Source: Flavobacterium psychrotrophum (GTDB lineage: Bacteria; Bacteroidota; Bacteroidia; Flavobacteriales; Flavobacteriaceae). From it: a stretch of 64,000 bases of DNA. The position numbers and the translations under genes were made by a program. Positions 24,835 to 33,247 of this stretch are shown here, piece by piece (the first letter of the stretch is position 1; each line of letters opens with the position of its first letter). The notes under the pieces are model-generated. The model was not told where the DNA came from. It worked only from the letters and a program-made list of their open reading frames with translations, and made no database searches. The stretch spans positions 558,001 to 622,000 of the forward strand of contig NZ_CP031557.1 of NCBI RefSeq assembly GCF_003403075.1, in the 5' to 3' direction.

Positions 24835-26781
24835 TTAGAATGGTTTCAATGTTTTGTCTATCTCTTGTTGCACAAGTGCGGCAAAAGCCTCAACGGTCAT
24901 AGTTTGGTTCGACTTGCCTGAGTCGCCGTGACGGCGTACAGATATCGTTCCGTTTTTCTCTTCTTCCTCACCTACGATAAGCATAAACGGAAGCTTTTGT
25001 ACTTCTGCTTCGCGTATTTTCTTGCCAATCGTTTCGTTTCGGTTGTCGATTTGGGCGCGAATTTCGTGATTTTCCAGCAATTGCAAAACTTTTTTAGCAT
25101 AATTTTCATATTTCTCGCTCAAAGACAATATGATAGCCTGCTCCGGCATTAGCCAAAGCGGGAAGTTTCCGGCTGTATTTTCAAGTAATATCGCTATAAA
25201 GCGCTCCATAGAGCCAAACGGCGCACGGTGAATCATTACCGGCCTGTGCAGCTCATTATCAGCACCTTTATATGTCAAATCAAAGCGCTCAGGCAGGTTG
25301 TAGTCTACCTGTATGGTTCCTAACTGCCACTGGCGACCCAGGGCATCCTTAACCATAAAGTCCAGCTTAGGGCCATAAAAGGCCGCCTCGCCATATTCTA
25401 CTACAGTGTTAAGGTTCTTATCCCTTGCAGCGTTAATAATCGCATTCTCTGCTTTCTCCCAGTTTTCGTCAGAGCCAATGTACTTTTCACGGTTTTCCTG
25501 GTCGCGAAGCGATATCTGCGCGCTAAAGTTTTCAAAACCAAGCGAACCGAATACATATAGTACAAGGTCGATTACTTTTTTAAACTCTTCGTCAAGCTGA
25601 TCTGGCGTACAGAAAATGTGCGCATCATCCTGGGTAAACCCACGAACGCGTGTTAACCCGTGTAGCTCGCCACTTTGCTCGTAACGGTATACAGTGCCAA
25701 ATTCAGCATAACGCTTCGGCAGGTCTTTGTAAGACCATGGCCTGGTATTGTATATTTCGCAGTGGTGCGGGCAGTTCATTGGCTTCAGCAAAAATTCCTC
25801 ACCCTCGTTAGGTGTGTGTATCGGCTGGAAGCTATCTGCGCCATACTTAGCGTAGTGACCCGATGTAACGTATAATTCTTTTTGCCCTATGTGTGGTGTA
25901 ACCACCTGCTCATATCCGGCTTTCTTTTGTGCTTTTTTCAAAAACTGTTCCAAACGGTCGCGCAGGGCAGCACCTTTTGGTAACCATAGCGGTAATCCCT
26001 GACCCACTTTTTGTGAGAAGGCAAACAGTTCAAGCTCTTTACCCAGTTTACGGTGGTCGCGGCGCTTGGCCTCTTCCAGTAGCTCCAGGTACTCGGTAAG
26101 GTCTTTCTGTTTAGGGAAAGAAATACCGTATACGCGGGTAAGCTGCTTGTTCTTTTCGTCGCCGCGCCAGTAAGCACCGGCTACGCTCATAATTTTAAAG
26201 GCCTTTATAATGCCGGTGTTAGGTATGTGCCCACCGCGGCAAAGGTCAGTAAACGTTGCGTGGTCGCAAAAGGTAATGGTACCGTCTTCAAGATTTTCGA
26301 TAAGCTCGGTCTTGTACGGGTTTTCTTCTGCTTTATAAAATTCAAGCGCCTCGGCTTTAGTAGCAGAACGCATGGTAAATTCAAATTTTCCACGGGCTAT
26401 TTCAAGCACGCGGTCTTCTATAGCTTTAAAATCTTTATCGGTAATGCTCTGGCCATTAAAGTCTACATCGTAGTAAAAACCGTTATCAATGGCAGGGCCA
26501 ATGGTAAGCTTAATGCCCGGGTACAGTTCCTGTAGAGCCTGTGCCATAACGTGTGAAGTAGAGTGCCAAAAGGCTTTTTTGCCGTCTTTATCGTTAAACG
26601 TATACAGTATAAGAGAACCGTCGGTGGTTAGTGGGGTTTTCGTTTCAACTGTGGTACCATTAAAAGATGCAGAAATCACGTTTCTTGCAAGTCCTTCACT
26701 AATGCTCATGGCAACATCCAGGGGAGTAACCCCGGCGTCGAAATTTTTTACCGAACCGTCCGGCAGTGTAATATGTATCAT
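24835..26781 (-). CDS. thrS: Threonyl-tRNA synthetase
   Basis: The 648-residue class II synthetase has the N-terminal TGS domain ([21 protein letters not shown]), the editing/SAD domain with [11 protein letters not shown] and [10 protein letters not shown], the catalytic core with the zinc cysteine in [13 protein letters not shown] and motif 3 [15 protein letters not shown], and a C-terminal anticodon domain. It is the first gene of the operon with infC, rpmI and rplT; infC begins 24 bases after its stop. The leader between the -7 box and the ATG is too short for a T-box. Confidence 0.97.
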   Translation of the reverse strand: MIHITLPDGSVKNFDAGVTPLDVAMSISEGLARNVISASFNGTTVETKTPLTTDGSLILYTFNDKDGKKAFWHSTSHVMAQALQELYPGIKLTIGPAIDNGFYYDVDFNGQSITDKDFKAIEDRVLEIARGKFEFTMRSATKAEALEFYKAEENPYKTELIENLEDGTITFCDHATFTDLCRGGHIPNTGIIKAFKIMSVAGAYWRGDEKNKQLTRVYGISFPKQKDLTEYLELLEEAKRRDHRKLGKELELFAFSQKVGQGLPLWLPKGAALRDRLEQFLKKAQKKAGYEQVVTPHIGQKELYVTSGHYAKYGADSFQPIHTPNEGEEFLLKPMNCPHHCEIYNTRPWSYKDLPKRYAEFGTVYRYEQSGELHGLTRVRGFTQDDAHIFCTPDQLDEEFKKVIDLVLYVFGSLGFENFSAQISLRDQENREKYIGSDENWEKAENAIINAARDKNLNTVVEYGEAAFYGPKLDFMVKDALGRQWQLGTIQVDYNLPERFDLTYKGADNELHRPVMIHRAPFGSMERFIAILLENTAGNFPLWLMPEQAIILSLSEKYENYAKKVLQLLENHEIRAQIDNRNETIGKKIREAEVQKLPFMLIVGEEEEKNGTISVRRHGDSGKSNQTMTVEAFAALVQQEIDKTLKPF

Positions 26782-26803
26782 TAATTTAAAAATTTATAGT
26801 GTG

Positions 26804-26811
26804 CAAAGATA
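26804..26811 (-). promoter_or_regulatory. -7 element of the thrS operon
   Basis: Minus-strand TATCTTTG matches TAnnTTTG, 22 bases before the thrS ATG. Confidence 0.5.
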
Positions 26812-26957
26812 GCTTTTTTTAGGTTGGGTTGGTGCGTTAATTTGATGATTTGGTTATTTGTTTTTTCCTGCGAAAAAATGGTGTTTTCTTTGGGGAAAAG
26901 GGAACGCGGATTGTGGGTATGAGTGGGTCTGGTGGTGCAAATGTTTCACATATATTA

Positions 26958-28832
26958 TTAGTTAGGTTCTTTTAGCCTTATTTTATATTTTTTGACTTTG
27001 CTCTTGATTATGACCAAGCTATTCCTGTTTTCTATAACTTCTGCTAAATTTGATATATAGGGTTCAAGTATTTCAATCTCATGTTTGCCAATTTCCACAT
27101 CTATATTGCAGATATTTAATGTTTCTGAATTAATATAGTCTATTATTAATGGTGTAGCTTTATTGTCATCATTTATATTAATAAGTTCTTGAATTGCTTT
27201 TTCCGATTTAGTAATTCTACATTTTACTTCAATATCTTCCTCGTAGAGAAGCTCTCCATATTTAATCACTTCTCCTATGCAATTTATGTGATCAACAAAT
27301 TCATCTGTAATATTGTCAATTGAAAACTCGGGGAAATTTAAATGATGGTGATGTTCAATTATCTTAAGATTTTCAAAATATCTTAATATTGAAGAAGAAT
27401 GTAAATGAAAAGGTTCAAAAAAAGATAAACTTTTCGTAAAGGAATTTCCACCGTGAAAGCGAACTGTTACATCTTGACCTGAAGTGATTCCGCTTAAAGT
27501 TTTAAAGAATTGAATACCATCTCTTAGAGTATATTTCTCATTTAATCTATACGAAACTTTAATTTTCATTTCAGGCTCAGTACTATCGGGTTTTGGGTTA
27601 GCATCTAAGAGTAATAAACCTGCATTTAAGAGTAACCTCATTTCAATCTTGTGTTGTGAGCTATAGACTTCTACATCTTGACTAAATATTTCATATCCAT
27701 TAGTAAAAGATAAATCAATTTTTAATATAGATGTAGGCTTACTTTTTAGTTTTAATCGTCCACTATCATTGTCAAGAATTTTAATTCCGGATTCACTAGT
27801 TACACGAAATTTTGATAGATTATCTTCATTAATTTCAACTGTGCCAAATTCCTTGCCTGAAAAAAAATTCTCTAAATTTTTGTTCTCATTTAAGGAAAAA
27901 TCAATGTTATATTTTAAAGTACCATTCTTACCTGAAATTGATTTTAAAGCATAAGATGATTCACTACTCTCAATATTTACTTTTAGGTTGTTTGATGTGG
28001 TAAAACTTCTAAACGTGTCGGGTGTAACTATTTGATTTTTAAAATCTTGAAATATGTTTTCTTTGATGTTACTAATTAATTCAATAATGAATTCTTTTCC
28101 AGTCAAATTTATATAGTGAATTCCTTTTTGTATTAACCAATTTATCTTACTTTGTGGAAGGTTAGGGGCTATAAAAAAAGCCTCCTTACGATTTAATGAT
28201 AATCCTTCTGCGATTTTATCAAACACGACCTGTATATTGCTATCCTCTAAATTATACCCTAGGAATAAAATATTTTTACTAGCGATGCATGCCTTAACTG
28301 ATGTCCATAAAATATTATTTTCTAGATTACTTTTGAAAAACTTATTGTAATCATCTTTTGTTATTATAATACTATCGGGGTCTGATAGGTCACCATGAAT
28401 TTTATAAATATGTACTTTATTTTTGTCTAAATAAGGTATGTGTTTAGAATGAAAAATTTTTTCAGATCTTCCATGATATGCATTTTCAAACAAAGAATCG
28501 TAGTTGGTTGTGACTATAGTTTTAAAATGAGGTATTGATGCAATTTGTTCATGTAAAAAAGTCGTGAGAGGAGTATAATCCTTGAAGGTTTTATTTAGAA
28601 TATTTATTAAACTATTTCTGCTACTTAATTTTAATCTACAATATTCTTCAGTCAAATCAGTTAGTGGAAGATTTTCATTAATATCAGTTTTCTCAGATTG
28701 ACTTAAATCGTTTAAAATAATATTCTTTAATTCTGTTCCGGATGGGTATCCCGCATACAATGAAAGACCTGCGCCAGCCCATAAAATTACATCTTCACTT
28801 CTAATATGTTTAAATAAATTTTCTTTAGGCAT
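26958..28832 (-). CDS. SIR2-domain protein with an unassigned beta-rich C-terminal half (defence candidate)
   Basis: The 624-residue cytosolic protein begins with an SIR2-like NAD-binding domain: WAGAGLSLYAG at residues 18-28, TTNYDSL with Asn110, KIHGDL with His146, and the strand ILFLGYNLEDSN near residue 190. Asn and His match the NAD-cleaving residues of bacterial SIR2 defence effectors (ThsA, DSR and SIR2-Argonaute types), so NADase activity is plausible. Residues from about 265 on are strand-rich, with no family I recognise, and may be the sensor. The gene is visibly AT-richer than its neighbours, stands alone, and abuts a decayed gene fragment, all signs of an acquired accessory gene. 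No HerA, STAND, TIR or Argonaute partner is adjacent. Confidence 0.75.
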   Translation of the reverse strand: MPKENLFKHIRSEDVILWAGAGLSLYAGYPSGTELKNIILNDLSQSEKTDINENLPLTDLTEEYCRLKLSSRNSLINILNKTFKDYTPLTTFLHEQIASIPHFKTIVTTNYDSLFENAYHGRSEKIFHSKHIPYLDKNKVHIYKIHGDLSDPDSIIITKDDYNKFFKSNLENNILWTSVKACIASKNILFLGYNLEDSNIQVVFDKIAEGLSLNRKEAFFIAPNLPQSKINWLIQKGIHYINLTGKEFIIELISNIKENIFQDFKNQIVTPDTFRSFTTSNNLKVNIESSESSYALKSISGKNGTLKYNIDFSLNENKNLENFFSGKEFGTVEINEDNLSKFRVTSESGIKILDNDSGRLKLKSKPTSILKIDLSFTNGYEIFSQDVEVYSSQHKIEMRLLLNAGLLLLDANPKPDSTEPEMKIKVSYRLNEKYTLRDGIQFFKTLSGITSGQDVTVRFHGGNSFTKSLSFFEPFHLHSSSILRYFENLKIIEHHHHLNFPEFSIDNITDEFVDHINCIGEVIKYGELLYEEDIEVKCRITKSEKAIQELININDDNKATPLIIDYINSETLNICNIDVEIGKHEIEILEPYISNLAEVIENRNSLVIIKSKVKKYKIRLKEPN

Positions 28833-28855
28833 ATCTTAATTTTTAACTAAGATAT
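28831..28855 (-). promoter_or_regulatory. Inverted repeat overlapping the SIR2 start codon
   Basis: ATATCTTA (28831-28838) and TAAGATAT (28848-28855) form a perfect 8-bp inverted repeat with a 9-base spacer. The proximal arm includes two bases of the ATG. It could be an operator or a weak start-sequestering hairpin; its AT-richness makes chance a real alternative. Confidence 0.35.
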
Positions 28856-29029
28856 CATAACAATTGAATAGTTGAAAAAAGAGTTATTAACATTAATTGT
28901 CGAATAATCACTTTAATCGAAATATCCCATGATCCCGCCACCCACTTCATGCTCATACGCTACATCATATTTTACCACGAAAAAACTCCCGCTAAATGAA
29001 GAATAAAAACAACCCCTTCAATTACAAAA

Positions 29030-29116
29030 TCAAAACTCCTCCAATACACTCTTAACCCTATTGACATACCCACCACCAAACGCCCACACATTAAACAGAA
29101 GCGGGTAGAGCTGGGC
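29030..29116 (-). pseudogene. C-terminal remnant of a fructosamine-kinase-like gene
   Basis: The minus strand from 29116 to the TGA at 29030-29032 reads AQLYPLLFNVWAFGGGYVNR followed by VKSVLEEF-stop. This closely resembles the C-terminal end of fructosamine kinase family proteins (LYPLLVHxNLFGGGY ... V..L..F). Upstream the frame continues for about 20 unrelated residues to a TAA, and no further domain is found, so only the tail survives. The interval 28860-29270 otherwise holds no gene; bases 29108-29150 contain GGCACAC/GTGCC-type short palindromes that may belong to an inserted repeat. Confidence 0.45.
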
Positions 29117-29272
29117 ACACTTGTTGTGCCGTGCTCTACAGGGCCAGTTTCGCTCTCTGTACCACAACTCGTCCCCTTAATTCTACAGTTCGGTAATACT
29201 CTTTTTAAAAGGAGAAGTTTTGTGTGCACCTTTGCTTTATCAAAATACAACAACCTTTTAAAACCTGAAATT

Positions 29273-29896
29273 ATGATACGCATTATTACCACCATCTTTC
29301 TATTTGTATGCAGCCTTGTAAGCGCACAGTCGCAGTACGAAACCGGCATGAAAAAAGCCTTTACACTTTGGGGTGAAGATAAGCCTGCAGAAGCATCGGC
29401 TATGTTTGAGCGTATTGCCGCTGTAGAAAAAGACAACTGGCTACCTCAATATTATGTAGCACTTGTAAATACTACCGAAGCCTTTAAAATAAAAGACCGC
29501 GAAAAAATAGCTGCATTGCTTACCAAAGCCCAAACGGCGCAGGATAACGCCGTTGCCATTGCCGCAGATAATGCCGAGCTACTGGTTATGCAGGCTACCA
29601 TATACACCGCCTGGGTGGTTTTTGACCCGATGACCTATGGTATGAAATACAGCAAGAAGATTAACGAACTATATACTAAAGCGCAACTGCTCGACTCTAA
29701 AAATCCACGTGCTGTGTTTGGCAAGGCAGAGTATGCACTGGGCTCTGCGAAGTACTTTGGTAATGACACAAAACCAATTTGTGCCGAGGTAGAACGTTCT
29801 GTAACACTTTTTGCTAACTTTAAGCCAGAAACGCCATTTGGTCCGGACTGGGGTAAAGAGCGTGCCGAACAGACACTTAAAGACTGTGGTAAGTAG
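29273..29896 (+). CDS. Exported alpha-helical (TPR-like) protein of unknown function
   Basis: A 207-residue protein with a signal peptide (MIRIITTIFLFVCSLVSAQ) and paired helices in tetratricopeptide style (MKKAFTLWGEDKPAEASAMFERIA; NWLPQYYVALVNTTEA; NPRAVFGKAEYALGSA). The start at 29273 is set by the signal peptide; the longer frame upstream reads into non-coding sequence. It lies 34 bases before the LytS-type kinase and is probably in the same transcript. Confidence 0.65.
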   Translation: MIRIITTIFLFVCSLVSAQSQYETGMKKAFTLWGEDKPAEASAMFERIAAVEKDNWLPQYYVALVNTTEAFKIKDREKIAALLTKAQTAQDNAVAIAADNAELLVMQATIYTAWVVFDPMTYGMKYSKKINELYTKAQLLDSKNPRAVFGKAEYALGSAKYFGNDTKPICAEVERSVTLFANFKPETPFGPDWGKERAEQTLKDCGK

Positions 29897-29930
29897 GCAG
29901 AAAGGCAAAAGCCATAAGTAAGAATAACGG

Positions 29931-31274
29931 ATGAATAGTATAGTAAAAGAGTTTTTAAAGGCGCTGGGCCTGGGCATTATCATATTTGTGGTGTTGCTGC
30001 TTATTAATGTTGTTAATGGCTATAATGTAGTGCTGGACTATAGTTTGTTCTTACAGCTCTTTTACATCGTGATTTATACGCTTGCCCTGCATATGGCTAA
30101 TGCCGGGGTGGTTTTGCTTACCGACCGTATTTTAGGAGGCCGCCGCATAGGTATAAAGCGTTTACTAATTGGCTTTGTAGCATCGTTTGTAGTGTCGGTG
30201 CTTATCATCTTTTTACTGCGAATGTTTGAAGATGTAGTGATGGAGGGCAAAACCATATCGCAGTATTTTGCCGAGGAGCGCATTTCAAATTTTTATGTTG
30301 CCATTGCCATTACGCTGGTCATTACGCTTTCGCTGCACATCTTCTACTTCTACAAGAACTATCAGGAGAACCGTGTAAAGCAGCAAAAGATTATAGCGGG
30401 TACGGCTTCGGCAAAGTTCGAAACGCTGAAAAACCAGATAGATCCGCATTTTTTGTTCAACAGCCTTAATGTACTGAGTTCGCTTATTGAAGAAAACCCT
30501 GAAAATGCACAACGCTTTACTACATCGCTCAGCAAAGTGTACCGTTATGTACTGGAACAAAAAGACAAGGAGCTGATAAGTGTTGCAGAGGAGCTGGCTT
30601 TCGCCAAAACGTACATGAACCTCTTAAAGATGCGCTTTGAAAACAGCGTGTTTTATGAAGTGCAGGAAAACCTTACCAATCATGATGCCATGGTGGTGCC
30701 TTTATCGCTACAACTGCTGCTTGAAAATACCGTAAAGCACAATGTTGTAAGCCAGCAAAAGCCATTGCGCATAAGGATATTTGAACAGAACGGTTATTTA
30801 GTAGTGCAAAACGATTACCAAAAGAAAGAGGTACTACAGGATCGCCGTGGCGTTGGGCTGCAAAACATCATCAGCCGATATGCAATTGTTACTGCCCGAA
30901 AGGTGCAGATAGAACAGGACGAAAAACATTTTACCGTAAAATTACCAATGCTTACCAAACAAGTTACCATCATGGAACCCGTATATACCGAAAACGAAAC
31001 CCGTTATTATAAAGCACAGAAAAAAGTGGAAGAGATTAAAGGCTTTTATGGTAATCTCTTGTCTTATATAGTTGTTATCATTGGCCTTGCCATACTTAAC
31101 TTTATGACAAGCCCCGGGCACTGGTGGTTTTTATACCCTGCGCTGGGTTGGGGCTTAGGGGTGGTGGCACACGGTATGAGCGTGTTTAATTATATGCCCT
31201 TTTTAGGCTCAGGTTGGGAAGACCGAAAGATAAAAGAGTTTATGGAACGGGAAAAAAACAACAGGTGGAAGTAA
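29931..31274 (+). CDS. LytS/YehU-type sensor histidine kinase fused to a C-terminal 2TM domain
   Basis: The 447-residue protein has four N-terminal membrane helices (about 10-140), a short coiled linker, then the His_kinase motif FETLKNQIDPHFLFNSLNVL with the phospho-acceptor His and an ATPase domain (LLLENTVKHNV; RRGVGLQNIISRY). From about residue 365 comes a 2TM domain (KVEEIKGFYGNLLSYIVVI; HWWFLYPALGWGLGVVAHGM; GWEDRKIKEFM). A LytTR-type response regulator is normally the partner of such kinases, but none follows. Three further 2TM proteins lie directly downstream. Confidence 0.85.
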   Translation: MNSIVKEFLKALGLGIIIFVVLLLINVVNGYNVVLDYSLFLQLFYIVIYTLALHMANAGVVLLTDRILGGRRIGIKRLLIGFVASFVVSVLIIFLLRMFEDVVMEGKTISQYFAEERISNFYVAIAITLVITLSLHIFYFYKNYQENRVKQQKIIAGTASAKFETLKNQIDPHFLFNSLNVLSSLIEENPENAQRFTTSLSKVYRYVLEQKDKELISVAEELAFAKTYMNLLKMRFENSVFYEVQENLTNHDAMVVPLSLQLLLENTVKHNVVSQQKPLRIRIFEQNGYLVVQNDYQKKEVLQDRRGVGLQNIISRYAIVTARKVQIEQDEKHFTVKLPMLTKQVTIMEPVYTENETRYYKAQKKVEEIKGFYGNLLSYIVVIIGLAILNFMTSPGHWWFLYPALGWGLGVVAHGMSVFNYMPFLGSGWEDRKIKEFMEREKNNRWK

Positions 31275-31324
31275 TTTATTAAGATTAGTATTTCAGTCCT
31301 GGTGTTCAGTGTAGATAGCGATTT

Positions 31325-31358
31325 TGTCATCCTGAGCGCAGCGGAGTCGAAGGATCTC
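31325..31358 (+). repeat. Interspersed TGTCATCCTGAG-type repeat
   Basis: The element begins TGTCATCCTGAGCGCAGCGG and continues GTCGAAGGATCTC. It matches a very widespread bacterial intergenic repeat that I recognise by sight. It is the only notable content of the 124-base gap between the kinase and the first small 2TM gene. Confidence 0.6.
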
Positions 31359-31398
31359 GCACTTCCGACTCTAAATAAATTAATAAAGCATCGTCATT

Positions 31399-31695
31399 AT
31401 GGAAAATTATAACGAACAGGATGCCTATAAAAGGGCACGCAAAAAAGTAAGGGAGATAAAAGGGTTTTACATTAACGTGGTGTGTTACTGCACCATAATC
31501 CCGATACTGATATATGTTAACCTGACATTTGTGCCGGAGTTTCACTGGTTTTGGTTCTCAGCACTGGGTTGGGGTACAGGGTTAATGTTTCACGGTTTTA
31601 GCGCTTTTGGAATAGTTCCGGGTTTTAGTAAGGACTGGGAAGAGCGCAAGCTACGCGAGTTTATGGAAAAGGAAAACAATATCTATAAAAAGTAA
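31399..31695 (+). CDS. 2TM domain protein (first of three)
   Basis: A 98-residue membrane protein: a charged N-terminal helix (KRARKKVREIKGFYINVVCY), two membrane helices with the loop FHWFWFSALGWGTGLMFHGF, and a charged tail DWEERKLREFMEKEN. It is nearly the same module as the C-terminus of the upstream kinase and probably associates with it in the inner membrane. Function unknown. Confidence 0.85.
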   Translation: MENYNEQDAYKRARKKVREIKGFYINVVCYCTIIPILIYVNLTFVPEFHWFWFSALGWGTGLMFHGFSAFGIVPGFSKDWEERKLREFMEKENNIYKK

Positions 31696-31699
31696 CACA

Positions 31700-32014
31700 A
31701 TGAAGACGAATGATAATCAGACAGAAAAAGTGAATGCGGCCTATAAAAAGGTAGAAGACCTCCGAAGCATTTATCTGCACATTCTTACCTATATTACCGT
31801 TAATGCCGCTATATTCCTTGGGTCGCTAAACGGGTTTGGATTGCCGGATACATTTTGGAAAACTTCGTTATTTGTTACGGGTGTGTTTGGCGCCATGGGG
31901 GTAATAGGGCAATGGGCTTACCTGATAGGCTACAGGCTTATATTCCCGGAGAAGAAAGAGCAGGAGCTCATAGAAAAGTTTATAAAGGAAGATAAAAAGA
32001 ATACAGGAGTTTAA
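31700..32014 (+). CDS. 2TM domain protein (second, divergent)
   Basis: A 104-residue two-helix membrane protein starting 4 bases after the previous stop. It keeps the AYKKVEDLRSIYLHILTYI start and two helices but lacks the GWG...HG core; the loop is NGFGLPDTFWKTSLFVTGVF and the tail PEKKEQELIEKFIKED. It is therefore a degenerate family member. The tight spacing implies one operon. Confidence 0.75.
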   Translation: MKTNDNQTEKVNAAYKKVEDLRSIYLHILTYITVNAAIFLGSLNGFGLPDTFWKTSLFVTGVFGAMGVIGQWAYLIGYRLIFPEKKEQELIEKFIKEDKKNTGV

Positions 32015-32051
32015 TCATTAATCAAATCACTACAAGTTAAAAATAAACGTC

Positions 32052-32375
32052 ATGGAAAATTCATTTAACGACAACATGAAACTCGAAAGGGCACGTAAAA
32101 AAGTAAAATCTATTAAAGGCTTTTACAAGCACCTTACCGTATATATCATTATTAACGTGGCATTGCTCGTTGTAAAAGCAGTAGAACTGGAGCCGGGCGA
32201 ACCGTTTTTCCACTGGGGTACATTTAGCACTGCATTCTTTTGGGGATTAGGGCTACTGTTTCACGGCTTTGGTGTTTTTGGTACCGACCTTTTCTTAGGT
32301 ACAGGCTGGGAAGAACGTAAGATAAAAGAATATATGGATAAAAATCCTGATGGGCAGCAAACCAAGTGGGAGTAA
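32052..32375 (+). CDS. 2TM domain protein (third)
   Basis: A 107-residue protein with the canonical module: RARKKVKSIKGFYKHLTVYI, two helices with FFWGLGLLFHGFGVFG, and GWEERKIKEYMDKN. It is the last gene of the run and is followed by a terminator hairpin at 32384-32420. Confidence 0.85.
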   Translation: MENSFNDNMKLERARKKVKSIKGFYKHLTVYIIINVALLVVKAVELEPGEPFFHWGTFSTAFFWGLGLLFHGFGVFGTDLFLGTGWEERKIKEYMDKNPDGQQTKWE

Positions 32376-32383
32376 AATCCTGA

Positions 32384-32420
32384 TTTTAACCACAAGGTTC
32401 AAAAAGCTTTGTGGTTAAAA
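32384..32420. terminator. Bidirectional terminator derived from an ACCACAAGG-type repeat
   Basis: TTTTAACCACAA (32384-32395) and TTGTGGTTAAAA (32409-32420) are perfect 12-bp inverted repeats between convergent genes. The arm sequence recurs at 33060-33070 (TTAACCACAAGG). Confidence 0.75.
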
Positions 32421-32434
32421 ATAGTAAAGCAGGT

Positions 32435-33022
32435 TTAGATCTTCGCCAGTTTTGCCCTTGTTTTGCTTAGAAACTCGGCAGAAATGCCCAGGTAAGATGC
32501 AATGTAGTGCTGCGCTACACGCTGTGGCAGGGTAGGGTACTGCTCTAAAAACTCTACATACTTATCTAATGCCGTTTTGCTTATGGTATTTATAAGCCTG
32601 TTTTGGGTAACCCATAGGTGGCGCTGCATCAGTATCCTGAAAGCTCTTTCAAAGCGTGGCGCACGTCGAAAAAGTTCTTCTTTGCTCTCGGGATTAAACA
32701 TCAGGAATTCGCAGTCTTCTAAAGTTTCTACATATAACTTGCTGGGTGCCTGTTCAAAAACGCTGAAAGAGATGTCTCCAATCCAGCCGTCTTCAATGGC
32801 AAACTGTAATATAACTTCAAAACCGTTTGGGTCGATGTAGTATTTACGCACACAGCCTTTTACTACAAAAGCTTCAAAATTACACATATCGCCTTCGTGT
32901 AGCATGATGGTCTTTTTAGGCACAGTCTTAAATTCCATTAGCGAATTCAGGATTTCAAGTTCTTCATCGGTAAAGTCTACATAGCGGCTAATGCTCTTGT
33001 TTATCTGTGCGTAAGGATTCAT
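32435..33022 (-). CDS. Crp/Fnr family transcriptional regulator
   Basis: A 195-residue protein with a cyclic-nucleotide-binding-type beta roll (KTIMLHEGDMCNFEAFVVKGCVRKYYID; EDGWIGDISF) and a C-terminal helical DNA-binding region (QRVAQHYIASYLGISAEFLSKTRAKL). It lacks an Fnr cysteine cluster. Bacteroidota have many such regulators with unknown ligands. It is monocistronic. Confidence 0.85.
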   Translation of the reverse strand: MNPYAQINKSISRYVDFTDEELEILNSLMEFKTVPKKTIMLHEGDMCNFEAFVVKGCVRKYYIDPNGFEVILQFAIEDGWIGDISFSVFEQAPSKLYVETLEDCEFLMFNPESKEELFRRAPRFERAFRILMQRHLWVTQNRLINTISKTALDKYVEFLEQYPTLPQRVAQHYIASYLGISAEFLSKTRAKLAKI

Positions 33023-33059
33023 GCTAAAAAAGTTTACTGTAAAAATAAGGATTTAAATT

Positions 33060-33245
33060 TAACCACAAGGTTCACAAAGAATCACACTAGGGTCACAAAG
33101 CTGTATTCGTTTTTTGCTAACCATAAAAGGACACAAAGCTATGCATACAGCTTTGTGTCCTTTATAAGCATTTTTAGTAAATTGTTTAATTACTTAGCTT
33201 TGTGTTCCTCGTGCAGACCTGGTGTTCTTCGTAGTAAAAACGATA
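33060..33245. repeat. Repeat tract of CACAAGG/CACAAAG motifs with an embedded hairpin terminator
   Basis: The gap contains TTAACCACAAGGTTCACAAA, then GGGTCACAAAGC and later AGCTTTGTGTTCCTCGTG, variants of one short motif in both orientations. At 33126-33140 and 33149-33163 it forms a perfect 15-bp hairpin (AAAGGACACAAAGCT with its complement), well placed to end the leftward VOC-DUF4199 transcript. Related text lies at 32384-32420 and 50970-51000. Confidence 0.6.
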
Positions 33246-33247
33246 AT

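Noticed and set aside
26782..26957. T-box or other aminoacylation riboswitch upstream of thrS
   Set aside because: The -7 element lies 22 bases before the ATG, leaving no room for a structured leader.
26958..28832. Known multi-gene SIR2 defence system (Thoeris, SIR2-HerA, SIR2-Argonaute)
   Set aside because: No TIR, HerA or Argonaute/APAZ gene is adjacent; the neighbours are thrS on one side and a gene scrap and a helical exported protein on the other.
28972..29436. Minus-strand open frame of about 150 codons antisense to the start of the gene at 29273
   Set aside because: Its sequence is not protein-like, and it overlaps the signal-peptide region of a better gene in antisense; only the fructosamine-kinase-like tail in another frame is meaningful.
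29931..33022. LytTR response regulator for the kinase
   Set aside because: The only nearby regulator (32435-33022) is a Crp/Fnr-type protein on the opposite strand with no receiver or LytTR domain.
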